The notes under the pieces were generated by a model, which ran no database searches, was not told the origin of the DNA, and saw only the letters and a list, made by a program, of their open reading frames with translations. The position numbers and the translations under genes are program-made. 64,000 bases of DNA from Metopolophium dirhodum (Eukaryota > Arthropoda > Insecta > Hemiptera > Aphididae), in the NCBI RefSeq assembly GCF_019925205.1, contig NC_083565.1, positions 1,903,001 through 1,967,000 of the forward strand. The letters are read 5' to 3'. How positions within the stretch are numbered: the stretch's first letter is position 1; each line of letters begins with the position of its first letter. Below are positions 52,141-64,000 of the stretch, piece by piece.

Positions 52141-54370
52141 TCGCGCGCCCCCGAAATGGATCCGAGGTGGTGTGCTGAATTACTTACATTTCTTTGCCCG
52201 TTGTCCCTTTACGATGTTAACATTTTCGAGAAACGAAACCATAAAACCAAATAACTTATTATTATCATAACAGTATACGAATATAATACAAAAATATGTG
52301 TCTTATATATAATATAATATTGTATAACACTAAGATACGTATTCGATTCTTGTCAAGTATTTCTCATCTGTGGCGACATTGACATCGTTCGAGTGAGAAC
52401 GCACATGGTCTTGTTCAAAAAAACCTATAGTAGGCACCTACGTTATATTATTATTATATTAGACAGATGGAAATGTGCCAAAAATACCCATCTCAAGCGA
52501 ATAACAACGTTAAACATCTTCAAAATATATTAGCCGTAAAATAATAAAAACAACTTTATATATTTTCAAATGATAACCACACAGAAAACAAAGGTATATT
52601 TGAAAGTGCTTTAACGTGTATAAGTTTAAACAATATTATTCGATTTAAACGAAATAATCAATAAAATCGATACATAATGATACAGGTATCCGTTATATAT
52701 CGTACGGAAGTCAGTGACTTTAATGCCACGCATTCGTGTTATGTTCGCACACATAGGTAGGTAATATTTTTTTATCGATAATAATACATTTTAAAAGCTA
52801 TTAAGGTTTTTTAAAATATAATTTTTACATAATTTTATATTTAAAACAAAAATTATATTGTTTAGTATTTGTTACCGTAATTATTTTTTTTTTTATGATG
52901 CCATATTCTTTATTGCAAAGCAGAATATTTTTCTAAGTAGGTAGGTATTTTGATGTCGAATTTCCGATGAGTAGTTCGTGAGTTAAATTTTTGATAACTT
53001 ATAAGCAGAATTGAGTGACACTGCAGGGATTTCCCACAAGAGTCTTTCGCATGACCACTGTTCAACTTATTTACCTAAACCTTAAATACTGATAATTTTT
53101 AAAGTTATAAATAATTAACTATACTCGTCCAAAATTTGATCTGTATAGATCGAAGTACATCGAATACAATTTTGCTTTGGAATATGTAATTAAAAGTGTA
53201 CCTATATGTTGTCATTCAAAAAAGTAAAAACTTAAAAATTATTAGAATAAATAATTATGAAAAATATAATTTAAATTTAAAATGTGGTTTTGTAACGTCT
53301 TTAAATCATGTAAAAATAATATTTTCAAAACTATTAATGTTTTTAAAACAATGAGTGTTTTAAGATGAATAATATTATTGAATAGATTAATGTTAGATCG
53401 CGTACGTCACGGTTTTGGAATATATTATGTTCTTTCAGAAACGCACTACGCCGCCCATGAGTTACGTGTCAAACCTGTCCATGTAGCAATAGTTTTCGCA
53501 TTGGCTCGAAATGACTCTTTTTTTGGTAGTCGTTAAATAATAAAATTGTTGTTCTATATAGCTGCTGATAATACCTGCTATAGTATTATAGCTATAATTA
53601 TCGTAGTGAATTTCCACGCTGAGCTCACGACTATAATATAATGAATCATGTGTGTCACATTAGCTCAGTATAATAACTTAAATAAACACTTAGGATATGT
53701 GTATAATTTATTATAAGTTAGTCGGTTTGTCCCCGACAAATATTAAGAGAGGGCATTTGGTCCCCAGAAATTATTAGCCATAGGACGTTTGGTGTCCTGC
53801 AAGGGGCTTGTGGCTTAAATGAAAACTTTATATAACAGGTTTTTACTTTATCGTACAGTACTGTCATAAAATATTGAAAACCATGAGAAGTTACAGTAAA
53901 AAAAAGGCATACAATTATGTATTACATATTAGTTAAAAAAAAAAACTAGAACGCAGTCTGACCCAAATTTGAGTTTTGGCACGAATTTGGTTGCACATAT
54001 AGAATTTAAGTCTATAACTTACATACCTATGTCATGTAGTCAACCTATACTCTACAGCAAAACATTATTTTATTAGTGCATTTTTAAATATTTTATTTTC
54101 AATTCATATTATAATAATAAAATTATTAGGTTAATATGTATATTATATTGTATGTATTTGTCATTTTCGTATAAAAAGAAGTTGAAAATTTAATTAGAAA
54201 AAGCCTAACGTGACTAATAATGAACTGATATTAAATAAAGTTCCGAACTTCATATAATTTTCTTGCTATATTTGAATGTTACTGAAGAAATTAATAAAAA
54301 TAATGATTTAAAAAATTTGAGAGATCAAAGTTCTATAGTCAATATACGCTTGGTGTAGTGTTTGAAAAAA
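52141..54370. other. Intergenic, no gene recognised
   Basis: AT-rich DNA. A repeat-like piece with 'ggtccccagaaa' and 'gtcctgcaagggg' lies at 53720-53815. No exon chain is seen. Confidence 0.4.
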
Positions 54371-57360
54371 TCAATTAGAATTTCCGAAATGGGGGAAAAA
54401 ATACAACCTCACTACGTATACCAAATGCACGAACAAATTTTTCAACAGCGTCATGTAGGCCGCGACGAAACATTCGGGCAACGGATACATCATTTCAGCA
54501 CCCATTTCGTACAGGAGCAACTGGCTACACGGGAAAGCTATCTGGACTACGCATTCCAAGATTACTGAAAACGTGCGTAAAAGTCGTTTGTTATTATTAG
54601 GTATTTATTAATAATAAAATTATGATCGTTATCGCGGTGAAATGTACATGTGTTTGCGGGTGCGTACAGGCCGTGAGCTTGAATTTGAAGTTCATTATAA
54701 GCATCGATCAGAAGAGGAAAATCGTCGACACGAAACGGCTGGCCTGAATAAACATTCCATTTTTTTGTTGCCGGGGGCGCTGTCCGCGAACGTCCTGATC
54801 GACAAGCTGAGGATCGTGAAAAACTGTATTCGGGTTGTGAATTCCTAGGGGAGAAAACCCACAAATAGACGCATTATTGCACTCGAATTTAAAAAAAAAA
54901 ATGAATACTAATCGCCGTTGACGACGGATTACGGGGGGGAACGCTGAGTTTGGAAAAAGTCGACGGTATCAGCGCCGCCCACGGGACTGACATCGTGTTG
55001 GACAACGTGAAGGCAAACACGAGACACCATACATGCGATTCTTTGAAAATGTAGAATAAAGAAAAAATTACGATTCGCGATTAAAGAGTCAGGAGCGGAG
55101 GAGGGGCAAATACGTACGTGACGAGCGTTTTTAGCGAGTGAAACATTTTGGCGCTCTGGTGTGACTCCATCGACAGTTTTGGCTCGTAGGTCAGCGGCGT
55201 AATGTGCTTCGGGAAGAACATGTATACCAAAAGCGTGACGAACGCACGTTCAGGACCAGACCTGTAAATGTATATATTATAATATAAGTTAACGGCATTA
55301 TATACGCGTATTTCGCACGAACGCGCGAGGCGTTCAAGTCTCCGTACATGCGTGCAACATGTGCATGATCCGACTCCTCATGATGAACGGTTTCGGCGGT
55401 CCGTTATTTACCACCGATACCACATTGAGGACGATTATGTACCTACGTGACCACCGAACCCAGCGCCGTGTCTGCCGGACAGAAATCTTTAAACTCGCGC
55501 GACCGAATCAATATCCCGGTGTAATATAATATTAAAGTATATAGATTATAATATTATGGTACCTATGTGCGGTACATTATGCCGAAAACGCAGGCGCGAC
55601 GATCATTCACGCCAGCACTGACCGGTAGCCATCGTGTTCCTCTCGTTCTTCGGGAACCACTGCGCCGACATGATGGTTATTATCAGAGGCGTCATCTCCA
55701 CGACGCCCACGGACTGACATATGGCCGACAAGTGCAAACACCTATAATAATATATAATATAATATATTAAGTATGATGGATCGTTATAATCACTATAACT
55801 ATACGCGTTACGAAGGGGCGTGCTACTATCTATATATACGTTTATTATACTGCAACGGTTGGACCGATTTAGCGCGTGGTAAACGCTTATACGAGCGAAT
55901 CAATTTTTATCGTTACAACTTATATTATACATTTATACCTATACCTATATATAATATAATTTGAACGTGTAATTGTATAATAGTGTTAGGTACAATGTAT
56001 GTGTAGTCTCGCTAGTCGTTCAATAAAATCGTAATTGGTTTTGTGCGACGGTTATTATTATAGTTATTATAATAGGTACTGCAAACTCGTCGAAAAGTGC
56101 ACTTGTTTAAATTTTAAATAAACCTCGAAATACTGCACGTACTGCTCCGAACATCGAATATTTTATAGTAACCACTTTTTATGAACACTTACATCATGTA
56201 ATACGAATTTGAATCATTCGTTCAATTCGTTCCGGCGAATAATAATAGGTTATATACATAGTTAATACATTATTATAAGCAAGGCTGGCCATTAACAAAA
56301 ACGAGTTAAAAAGTTATAGTCAAGTTCCTATTGACTAAGTCTCATAACGTGTTACTTTTATTTTGTAAAGTAACTTCTACAACCAACAAGTTAAATTGTA
56401 TCCATATATAGTGTGCAGTTACTATAGATAATCAATTAACTAATTTTATAATCCGGTTAAGTTTTTTGTCCTAATATGAACACCATAGATTAAAAATATA
56501 TTTACTCTTACAAATTATTGTAGTTTTTAGAAAAAAAAAGAAGTAATATAATCGTAAATATTAATAATAATTGTAATATATTATGTATTGTAAATACTAA
56601 ATTTTAGACAGTTGAAGTGTTGAATCCACTATTTCTGAATTTCAATTAGAATAAAAATAACGTTTATAAAACAATATAAATAGGAAGGTACAACTTTATA
56701 TAAATTTCCATATTGAAAATATTGCAGTCTCACACTCTCGCCCAATCACATTAATTTCAAATTTGTTAAAAGCTACTACTACTACTACTTAGTTTAAACT
56801 TACTAACTCGATTTTCTAGTGTTCCAATTATTTTTATTTTCGAGGAATGTATATGTTATATTTTCCGTGTTTATTTTCCAGAAGAATACTGGGTGAACAT
56901 CGGTGTATTCTATTGATCGGCTCTAAGTATGGAATTTCTATATCTTACGGGGGATGTGACTAAAATAAAAAATAAGCAGTCTATATAAATTCAGTTATTT
57001 GATCATTGTACATAATTTTCATCTTATACGTTTATAATGTATATAGTTACATTTAACTTTTATCATTGTTATACCTATAGGTTAATCGGTTAATGTGAGG
57101 CGCTAATAAATATATATTTTTACGTATCTACACAGTACATATTATTGCAATGTAAATGATACATACTCGCGTTATTCGGAATATATACTACACACTTAGA
57201 TAGTTAGATCGCGTGAAAAAAATAGAACGACCATAACAGTCTCAAATTCTATCCTGCGGTGATAATATTTATAATAATAATTATACCAGCGGTGATATTG
57301 TAGTGATTCGTGATAATAATAATAATAATTATACCAGTGGTGATATTGTAGTGATTCATG

Positions 57361-57394
<34 letters not shown>

Positions 57395-57607
57395 CATACG
57401 TCCAGACGTATAATGTATAATTTATTATTATTATTATGTTTATATATAATATTATGTATCCGTACCGTATTTATTGATCGTCAGACATGCTGGAAACACT
57501 AGCACCGCAGCCATCAGGCTACCCCATATGGGCAATAAGGACAGCGATCTGCTAGTCCAGTTTGGAAAAGCCAACAGTGCCGGCTCGTGTATGGCGCTCC
57601 AGATGGA
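54371..57607 (-). pseudogene. SLC49A4/FLVCR-like MFS transporter, degraded exon series
   Basis: Minus-strand pieces appear in the order expected for a 12-helix major-facilitator transporter. 57607-57466 reads WTSRSLSLLPIWGSLMAAVL and VFPACLTI. 55741-55623 reads LSAICQSVGVVEMTPLIITI and SAQWFPKNERNTMAT. From 55471 it reads TALGSVVT, then a stop and shifted frame, then PFIMRSRIMHML. 55261 to about 55115 reads AFVTLLVYMFFPKH. 55040-54933 reads SVPWAALIPSTFSKLSVP. 54844 to about 54640 is weak and broken. 54564-54371 reads LLLYEMGAEMMYPLPECFVA. Splice acceptors before most pieces are intact. WFPxxER and YEMGAEMMYPxPE-type segments fit the SLC49 branch (family recalled, not searched). A stop plus frameshift after VVT, another shift near 54700, and no visible piece between the first two exons argue for a pseudogene. 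Assembly errors or missed exons could mimic this. The first helix exon is not found. Confidence 0.6.
57278..57392 (+). repeat. 48-bp tandem duplication inside the transporter remnant
   Basis: TTATACCAGCGGTGATATTG at 57281 recurs 48 bases later as TTATACCAGTGGTGATATTG at 57329. Each copy is followed by GTGATTCRTG and an (ATA)n run of growing length. Confidence 0.85.
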
Positions 57608-57609
57608 CT

Positions 57610-60600
57610 GAGAAAATGACTAAAGCGGAGGTAAATAAATCGTATAGGTATACATTTTGTAGTCTCCAGCAGAGATAAACAACCATATAGGTAGTGTACC
57701 TATTATATAATATGTAAGTATATAATATAATATCTCAAACTTATGGCGCGTTTTTTTTTTCGCTAATCGAATGCAATATACGATCACGCGAGCTGTATAT
57801 ACTGCAATATAATAATAATAATAATATAACATTGCGTTATCGTGTACGTGTGCGAATAAGCCAACGATATAGTAAGACGTACCTACCTATTGTATATATT
57901 AATTTCAATAATAATGTATTATGTCAAATCCGGGGCTGGAGGTAGGATATAAAATTTTGAAAATATAAATTACGCGTCCCGCTTTAAAACGTGTTTCGTA
58001 CATTGTAATATATAATTGGATCGTAAAATTATATCGAAGTGGTCTCACGTATAATAATAATAATAATAATAATAATATATAGTTGGGCATGAATGTTATT
58101 TTATAGTATTTGATATTTCGGTATCACGTGATCCGGTAGCTCGCGTGAGGTTACATGTTTTATACTTGGATTAAAAACGCTGTAGACATTATACTGACGA
58201 CAACAAATCCCATCTCTGACAGGCAAATCCTCTTTCTGTGGAAACTGTTTGATGAAACCGAATGGACGGGTAATCTTGGAAAGATTGTCAAAGTCTCGAC
58301 GGTATCTTACGAAGACAGTCCATTCTCGATTTTCTTGAGAAAAATCAAAATTACTGTTCAGAACTTTTATAATAATATAGGTACTATATAATATAGAGGT
58401 GAATGTGCCACCAAAAACGTCAAATGTTGCGGGTTGGACACAGAATATTATAATATTATAAAATGTAATGTAATACACTACACATTGCGCGATGAACGAG
58501 TTAAATTTTGTCTATCGTTACAACTCGTGCAATGTGTATGTTACATTTTATGTCAATTATGTGCATCATGCGTTGTATTTTATATTTTATGTAACTCAGC
58601 ATGGGTGTTTGTGGTTAATTGTTCGATGCACATTAATATCTATATAGACATGGACACAGCTGACTTTTTAAATATTATAACGATGCACCGTATTATAATA
58701 TTATAACGACATAACGTTTTACATTATTTATTATGGTCTAACGTCTAACCCTCGGTAACCGTTAAAATGTTATTGTTATTCGGTAAAAACCATAAACCGT
58801 TATCGTGCCAATAGCACATCATCGGGCCAAGTCACGTTCACGTTGAACACCGTAAATAAGTTTACTATGTTTTGAGTTTATTGCTTTACGAATCGATACT
58901 ATTAGTAACAACCATTGAAATATATATGCCTATAACTATACTCAGTACTTTTTTTTATACATATTTTATATTAAAACAACAAATTAGTATAAGTTCGAAG
59001 GTTAGTAATAAGTTTGTTAAGATCTTACAACAAATAGTTGCCTAGTATATATTATGGTTCTAAATTAGACACTTTTTTACGTCAGATAGTGGTGACCTTT
59101 GACGACCCATGGTGGCGTGATTGTATGAATTCATTGAACTATAGGTATAGGTGTAGGTGATTTTAAGTACATCTAAATATTATATGTAATTAGATTATTA
59201 ATAACACTAGCACACGGCAATAATTAATGTCAGATTACAAATATTCCACCACGATGCTTATTATAAATTATAATATTATAATATTGTTATACCACTTTAG
59301 GCTTTTTTGGAGTTGTCTATATGGAGCGATCGTAATTCATAATAATAGATTAAGGATATCTATGTATAGTCGAAGCCAGAATTGTGTTCGAGTATGCAAG
59401 AATCTTAATTGGCCGATGAACTAATGAGGGGCCTATCCCCCATACCCCCTTTCATTCTGCCATAATATGTATATTATACATTGGTATCTATTTATAACTT
59501 AATATTATTACAAAAATAATAACTCAACTAGATATTACATATTTGTTAGGATTAAAATGTCAAAACCTCTAAATGACACTTCAAATTTGAAATGCTTGAG
59601 CAAAGATTTAAAAGTAGGAAATATAATTGTATGTCTGATACCTGGGGATGTGAATTTAATGGACTATACAAATAAAACATGATATAAAAAATATAGTTTA
59701 AAATTTACTAAAATATGCAAACAACATTTTTAACAACTAATTAAAAATTAAAAATTGCATATAAAATATGATATCGTAAATTTTTTTAAAAGAAAAAAAT
59801 CAATATATATTTATATTTATTACTCATTTTTATATTCATATTAAAAAAATTAGTTGAACTTGGTGGCCCTTAAACCCTAATTTAAAGCAGCCATTTTATC
59901 AAATATTATAGGACGTGCAGCTGCATATTCCCTGAAAGACCCAGTGGCTCCGGTCCTTGGCCTAAGTACTTAAACATAGCTATCTTACACATACATCTTA
60001 TGAGTAGGTACCTAGGTACTTCAATAATCTCATGGGTGTTTAACAACATCGTAAACAAATGAACACTCGATTCCTTGTGGATTAATTCGTGCAAGGAGTT
60101 TGCTTTCTTATGGTCGGACGTCCTCGCCAGGGCCGGTAGGTACGACAGTGGAGTTGCACAGACGATTTAACCGTTTACTAAACGTAAGATGAATAATTAG
60201 AAAACTATAACATTTTAATGAGAGTATTGTGTTGCGAACAATGCAGATGATTGCTTATATACTAACGTCTAATTAGTAATCAATAAAGAAATGAAACACT
60301 GTCTACGCATATGACAACGATTTTTTTAATAATTATTACCACTATAATATGCTTCAGTGAAAATAAAGTCAAATATATCCGAACAGCAGACCTTGAGCTA
60401 CCCGAATACGATTTAAGGTGGTGGTGAATACGCATAGTTCGACACCACGAAAGGAAAGTGGCGTCTCGCGAAACACGGTCGACGCTGACGTTAAACCTTA
60501 CTAGTCCTTACGGAGGCGAAAAAGATTTTATGCCGTCACTCATGAGTGTTCCGAAAGAACGTTAATCGTTTATGATATCCGTTCTCGTCGTCATTCCTAC

Positions 60601-62130
60601 AGACTTAATAGTGCGGTTTCTGTATTTTCTATTTTATTTCTATATTTTCCAACTAAAATGTATTTTATTTGTTTTAGAAACTCGTTTTTTTTTTATTAAA
60701 AATATAGTCTAATCTTCAAATGTAAAGAACTTATAAAAATTATAAAAATATATCACGTATATATGTGACATGAAAATTATATTTTTTGTACAATAGAGAG
60801 TGGTCGGCATGAAATCTAAACGATACTGATGACGAAAAATTGATGTTTTATTCTTACCAATCATTAGACGAACATATAAAAATAACGACGAGGCGTGATA
60901 ACGAACAAAATCAAATTATATTACGAGTTTCATTAAACGGTCAATTTTTAACATAAATATGTTGCGCTGGAAACATATTTTTTGTTTCTCACCGATTTTT
61001 TGTAAGATTTTTGTTGTCATGGTAACTATATTAAAAAAAACATATTTATGATTCATTGATTTTCCTTGTAAAATATCGAGAATCGTGCAATGGTTTTTTC
61101 CGAAGAGAATACATGCCGCTACCTTTTGTTATGAAATTTACTCGAACTAAAAAGTTTAATATAATATGATCAACAGGTCAAACGTTAGGTCAAATTTGAC
61201 TAGATGTATCTGTAGTTTTACTATATTATTATTAAAATAATTGTTAAGTAACTTCGGTTACCAAAAACTTAGACCATCAGTTACTTTCGCTCAGAATCGT
61301 TTTTTCTCAATTTATCATTGAATAAAAATTAATACATCATCTATTAGAGTGTCTACTAAATGACGAGGTACACTTTACTCGGGACTCCTACTAAACAGCA
61401 AAGCGGTTAGCTTTTCCCCCCTTTTTTAAATCTTTTATTGAAGAAATGTTTTGTTTCAATATTTATCCAAATCTTGAAAATTACTATAGTTGCAGTTTTT
61501 CACCTATATATTGTGTATACACAATTACTGATAGTAATTATATACACTTTATATTTTTGTAAGCCCAGTTTTGAAGACTATTTACCTTAGTATAAACATT
61601 TTAATAACTGTGAAACCACTCTTTTAAATTTTGAAATAAGTCAACCTTATATAATAATAATCAACATTTTCAAAAAGATAATCCACTGAATAATTTACAG
61701 TAAAAAGGTAGATTCTCAGGACATTCCTCATTGAGCAATACAAAAAATGTTTGAAGAGTTTGAAAATATGGTCAACAAGCAAATTTAAGAATTCTAGAAA
61801 TCAGAATTTGAATAAATTCGTTATTAAACAAAAATAAATAATAACGAAATGGGGGTGAGCATGCTTGGTGAATCACTCTGTATATCATAAACCTACCACG
61901 GTTAGAGCGGGGCTGTGGAAATGGACCTACGATATTCAGTACTGCGCGATGTTATACAGAATACCATAGTTCGACTTTACAGAAGTCATCGTTTTTAATT
62001 ATCGTTCGAGACGGCTCGGTGGATAACGCGCGTAATGTGTTCTCGAGGAATATCACCGAAAACATGGTCATAATAATTCAATAACGAAACTTGTCTACAA
62101 TATATTACGAAAAGAAAAAAACACACAAAT
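57610..62130. other. Intergenic, no gene supported
   Basis: AT-rich with ATA runs. At 58101-58478 both strands are open over the same bases (125 codons minus, 78 plus). Neither translation is recognised, although base composition is slightly less biased than the flanks. A 62-codon minus frame at 59906-60094 is similar. Around 61860-61890 the sequence GATTCACC-type CACTCTGTATA resembles the end seen at 34795 and may be a transposon terminus. Confidence 0.35.
61287..61320 (-). repeat. Dispersed repeat motif, copy 3
   Basis: On the minus strand this reads CAATGATAAATTG, then CGATTCTGAGCG, similar to the 49211 copy at the GATTCTGAGCG core. Downstream flank similarity is weak by eye. Confidence 0.4.
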
Positions 62131-62139
62131 CCGACGATC

Positions 62140-62330
62140 ACGTGAAGACGAGATTATACCCACAGCCCAGACTCCGGAGTAAATTGCTTTGCCCGTCGCG
62201 TTCACCACAGGGGTCTCCGCGGCCAAGTTCGTCGTGGACGCCGCCACCGCCGACGTCGTCGTGACGTGTCCTAATTAAACCGGATTTTATTTTTTTACTC
62301 TCCTGAAAACACAACGACAATGCGAGCCGA
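62140..62330 (-). other. GC-rich patch, coding status unknown
   Basis: A GC-rich island in AT-rich DNA is open on the minus strand in more than one frame, including one with VAASTTNLAAETPVVNATGK. It is Thr/Ala-rich and could be a small exon or just a GC-rich regulatory patch. I see no convincing splice sites and do not recognise it. Confidence 0.2.
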
Positions 62331-62826
62331 CAGTAATAATAATTATTATCGAAGTCCGGTCACGTTTCGTAATTTATTACATTGTACGTATAGAGATAGG
62401 TACCTCTGAGTTGCGGCGGCGGCGCCCTATACTAGTTGAAAAAAATAATATTAAGCTTTTTTTCTAGTAATTATTTGTATCGTGCGGGCGGCACGTGTTC
62501 CAGACAAATTTAATAACATGCCGTAATATAGGTACCGACGCTATACTGATTATATTTTATTGGTATATAGGTATACTATAACGCGCTGTAGGATGCAGTC
62601 GGACTGCAGTGCTGCAGCGACGGCGGCGTCGGTGTTTTTTTTCCGTCTATATATTATATTATATATACACATTATAATAATTCGTACTTGAGTGACGCCG
62701 CGGTAAACGGTCTGCGTTACGCAATTACGATCAAAATACTCGACTAATGCCTATAATATAATAGGAGAAAAAAAAATGGACCGAAATTCGCCGCCGAAGT
62801 CGCTGCCGGAGGTGTTTTCGCCCCGC

Positions 62827-63215
62827 GATTATGCTAATTAGAACTACGCCGCCACCGCTTGTCGTCTAATAACGCTCTCGGGGGGTACAAAAACGGGCCC
62901 ATTAACCATCGTTTTCGGTTAATTAGGGGTTTATTGTTTCCCGGCCGTGTCGGCGCACTGTGTAATTTGGGCGTGTTTAGCGCAGTCGTTTTGTACAAAA
63001 ATTTTGGCCCGGCCCGGCACATAATATAATAATGATACACGGTGATGGGATAATAAGTCGTCGCTGTGCGAGGCCTACACCGCCGCAGCACACTGACGAA
63101 TAATATTCTCGTTTAGCAGGTGCAAACTAAATCACCGAGCTCATTAAAATCGACCGAACAAAACGGTCCGTATTAAAACGTAATTTAACGCGGCTCATCA
63201 ATTCCGGTCAATAAA
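62827..63215. promoter_or_regulatory. Possible enhancer with homeodomain-type sites
   Basis: This GC-richer non-coding block holds ATGCTAATTAG (62831-62841, POU/Hox-like). It also holds an exact inverted pair ATTAACC - 9 bases - GGTTAAT (62901-62923) that runs into TTAATTAGG, plus further TAAT cores near 63136-63200. The sites stand in otherwise GC-rich sequence, which makes AT background a weaker explanation. The open minus frame at 62834-63091 shows no domain. Function is inferred from site clustering only. Confidence 0.35.
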
Positions 63216-64000
63216 AATAATAATAATAATAAAAAAAACGCCAAGATTTTATGGTCATATATATGTATTTGTATATATATATATAGGTAAGTACGCATTC
63301 CTCCTACAATATAATATGGACGGGTACCTATAATAATAATAATAATAATAATATGTAATAGAGGTACCTAATGTACGCGGAGCCAAGTCGACACGACAAT
63401 AATAGTAATAATAATAATATTGTATCTCGTATAGAGGAAAAAAATGTCTTAGAAGGAGAAAAAAACGCCCTTCGGGGTCGAGCGAAATGTGTACAAAGAA
63501 AACCTCTATAATACGTGCAGGGTTAACCATCATTGTGTGTGTCAGCGCGCGGTGAAGTATTCCGTGCTGTATACATTCGCGTATACATAATAATATAATG
63601 TGTAATAATAATAATAATAATAATACGGGTAGTTCTCTCGGAGAAAAAATCAGATCTCGCGGGATGCGTGTTCTTATATTATATTATATATATTATTATA
63701 TTATTATGTTGTATACTTATCGGAATGCGGCAGATGTTTCGCGCGTTTATATTATTATATATTAGACCCGGTGTCTGTCCGTCCGCGGCCGAGGAATAAT
63801 GTTTATTTTGCCAGCACGGTTTTAAAACGATCCGAAAATACTCTCCGGGTGTGCCGTCCTTTGTGCCTTTTTGTTATATTATTATGTATATAATATATGT
63901 ATTGACGACGACGGTTTGCTTAATTTCCAAGACTTCGGGTGGTAAATATTTGGAAACACAGCGGCGTTCGAGGATATCTGATAAATTTGAAGGGCCACAC
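63216..64000. other. Intergenic with (ATA)n microsatellites
   Basis: ATA/TAA runs lie at about 63213-63233, 63331-63354, 63399-63419 and 63603-63626, separated by GC-richer unique sequence. The minus frame at 63255-63533 is a Tyr-rich product of these runs. No gene is seen up to the window end. Confidence 0.5.

Overview
The window looks like nuclear DNA of an aphid or a close hemipteran relative. It is very AT-rich and dense in ATA, TAT and GTAT simple repeats. Its genes have short GT-AG introns, and it carries Helitron and MITE-type transposons. Protein-coding sequence is sparse. I see no bacterial operons, no rRNA or tRNA that I can support, and no CRISPR array. The species assignment is an inference from composition and repeat style.

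Left end (1-9,000). The first 4,250 bases form a near-perfect palindrome: arms 1-2102 and 2147-4250 around a 44-base spacer that itself folds into two small hairpins. The right arm runs into a complete minus-strand gene (8593 down to 3257). Its five exons join in frame to give about 1,269 codons of a protein-primed family B DNA polymerase, with two C2H2 zinc fingers at the N terminus and an HNH/endonuclease VII-like zinc cluster ahead of the exonuclease II motif. All exonuclease and polymerase signature residues I looked for are present. The left arm carries the last part of the same gene in the opposite orientation and is cut by the window edge. No integrase, packaging ATPase, protease or capsid gene is visible, so the element class (Maverick/Polinton-like or another protein-primed element) is open.

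Middle (9,000-47,000). This part starts with a GTAT microsatellite and a 105-bp minisatellite of about five copies. A long, mostly non-coding stretch follows, with at least three Helitron remnants. One, at 33,055-33,753 on the minus strand, has textbook termini. A small two-exon gene (24,089 down to 23,455, 166 aa, unknown function) has a TATA box and initiator at good spacing. GC-rich islands near 12.3, 15.3, 17.0 and 24.4 kb are possible promoter regions, without proof.

Right part (47,000-64,000). There is an orphan 183-aa ORF on the minus strand (47,766-47,215), probably with an upstream untranslated exon, and a 140-bp MITE with 31-bp inverted repeats (50,584-50,723). At 57,607-54,371 on the minus strand lies a degraded exon series of a major-facilitator transporter resembling SLC49A4/FLVCR-type proteins. 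A GC-richer block at 62.8-63.2 kb holds clustered homeodomain-type sites.

The genes do not form a pathway. The polymerase belongs to a mobile or formerly mobile element. The others are isolated host genes or remnants in repeat-rich intergenic DNA.
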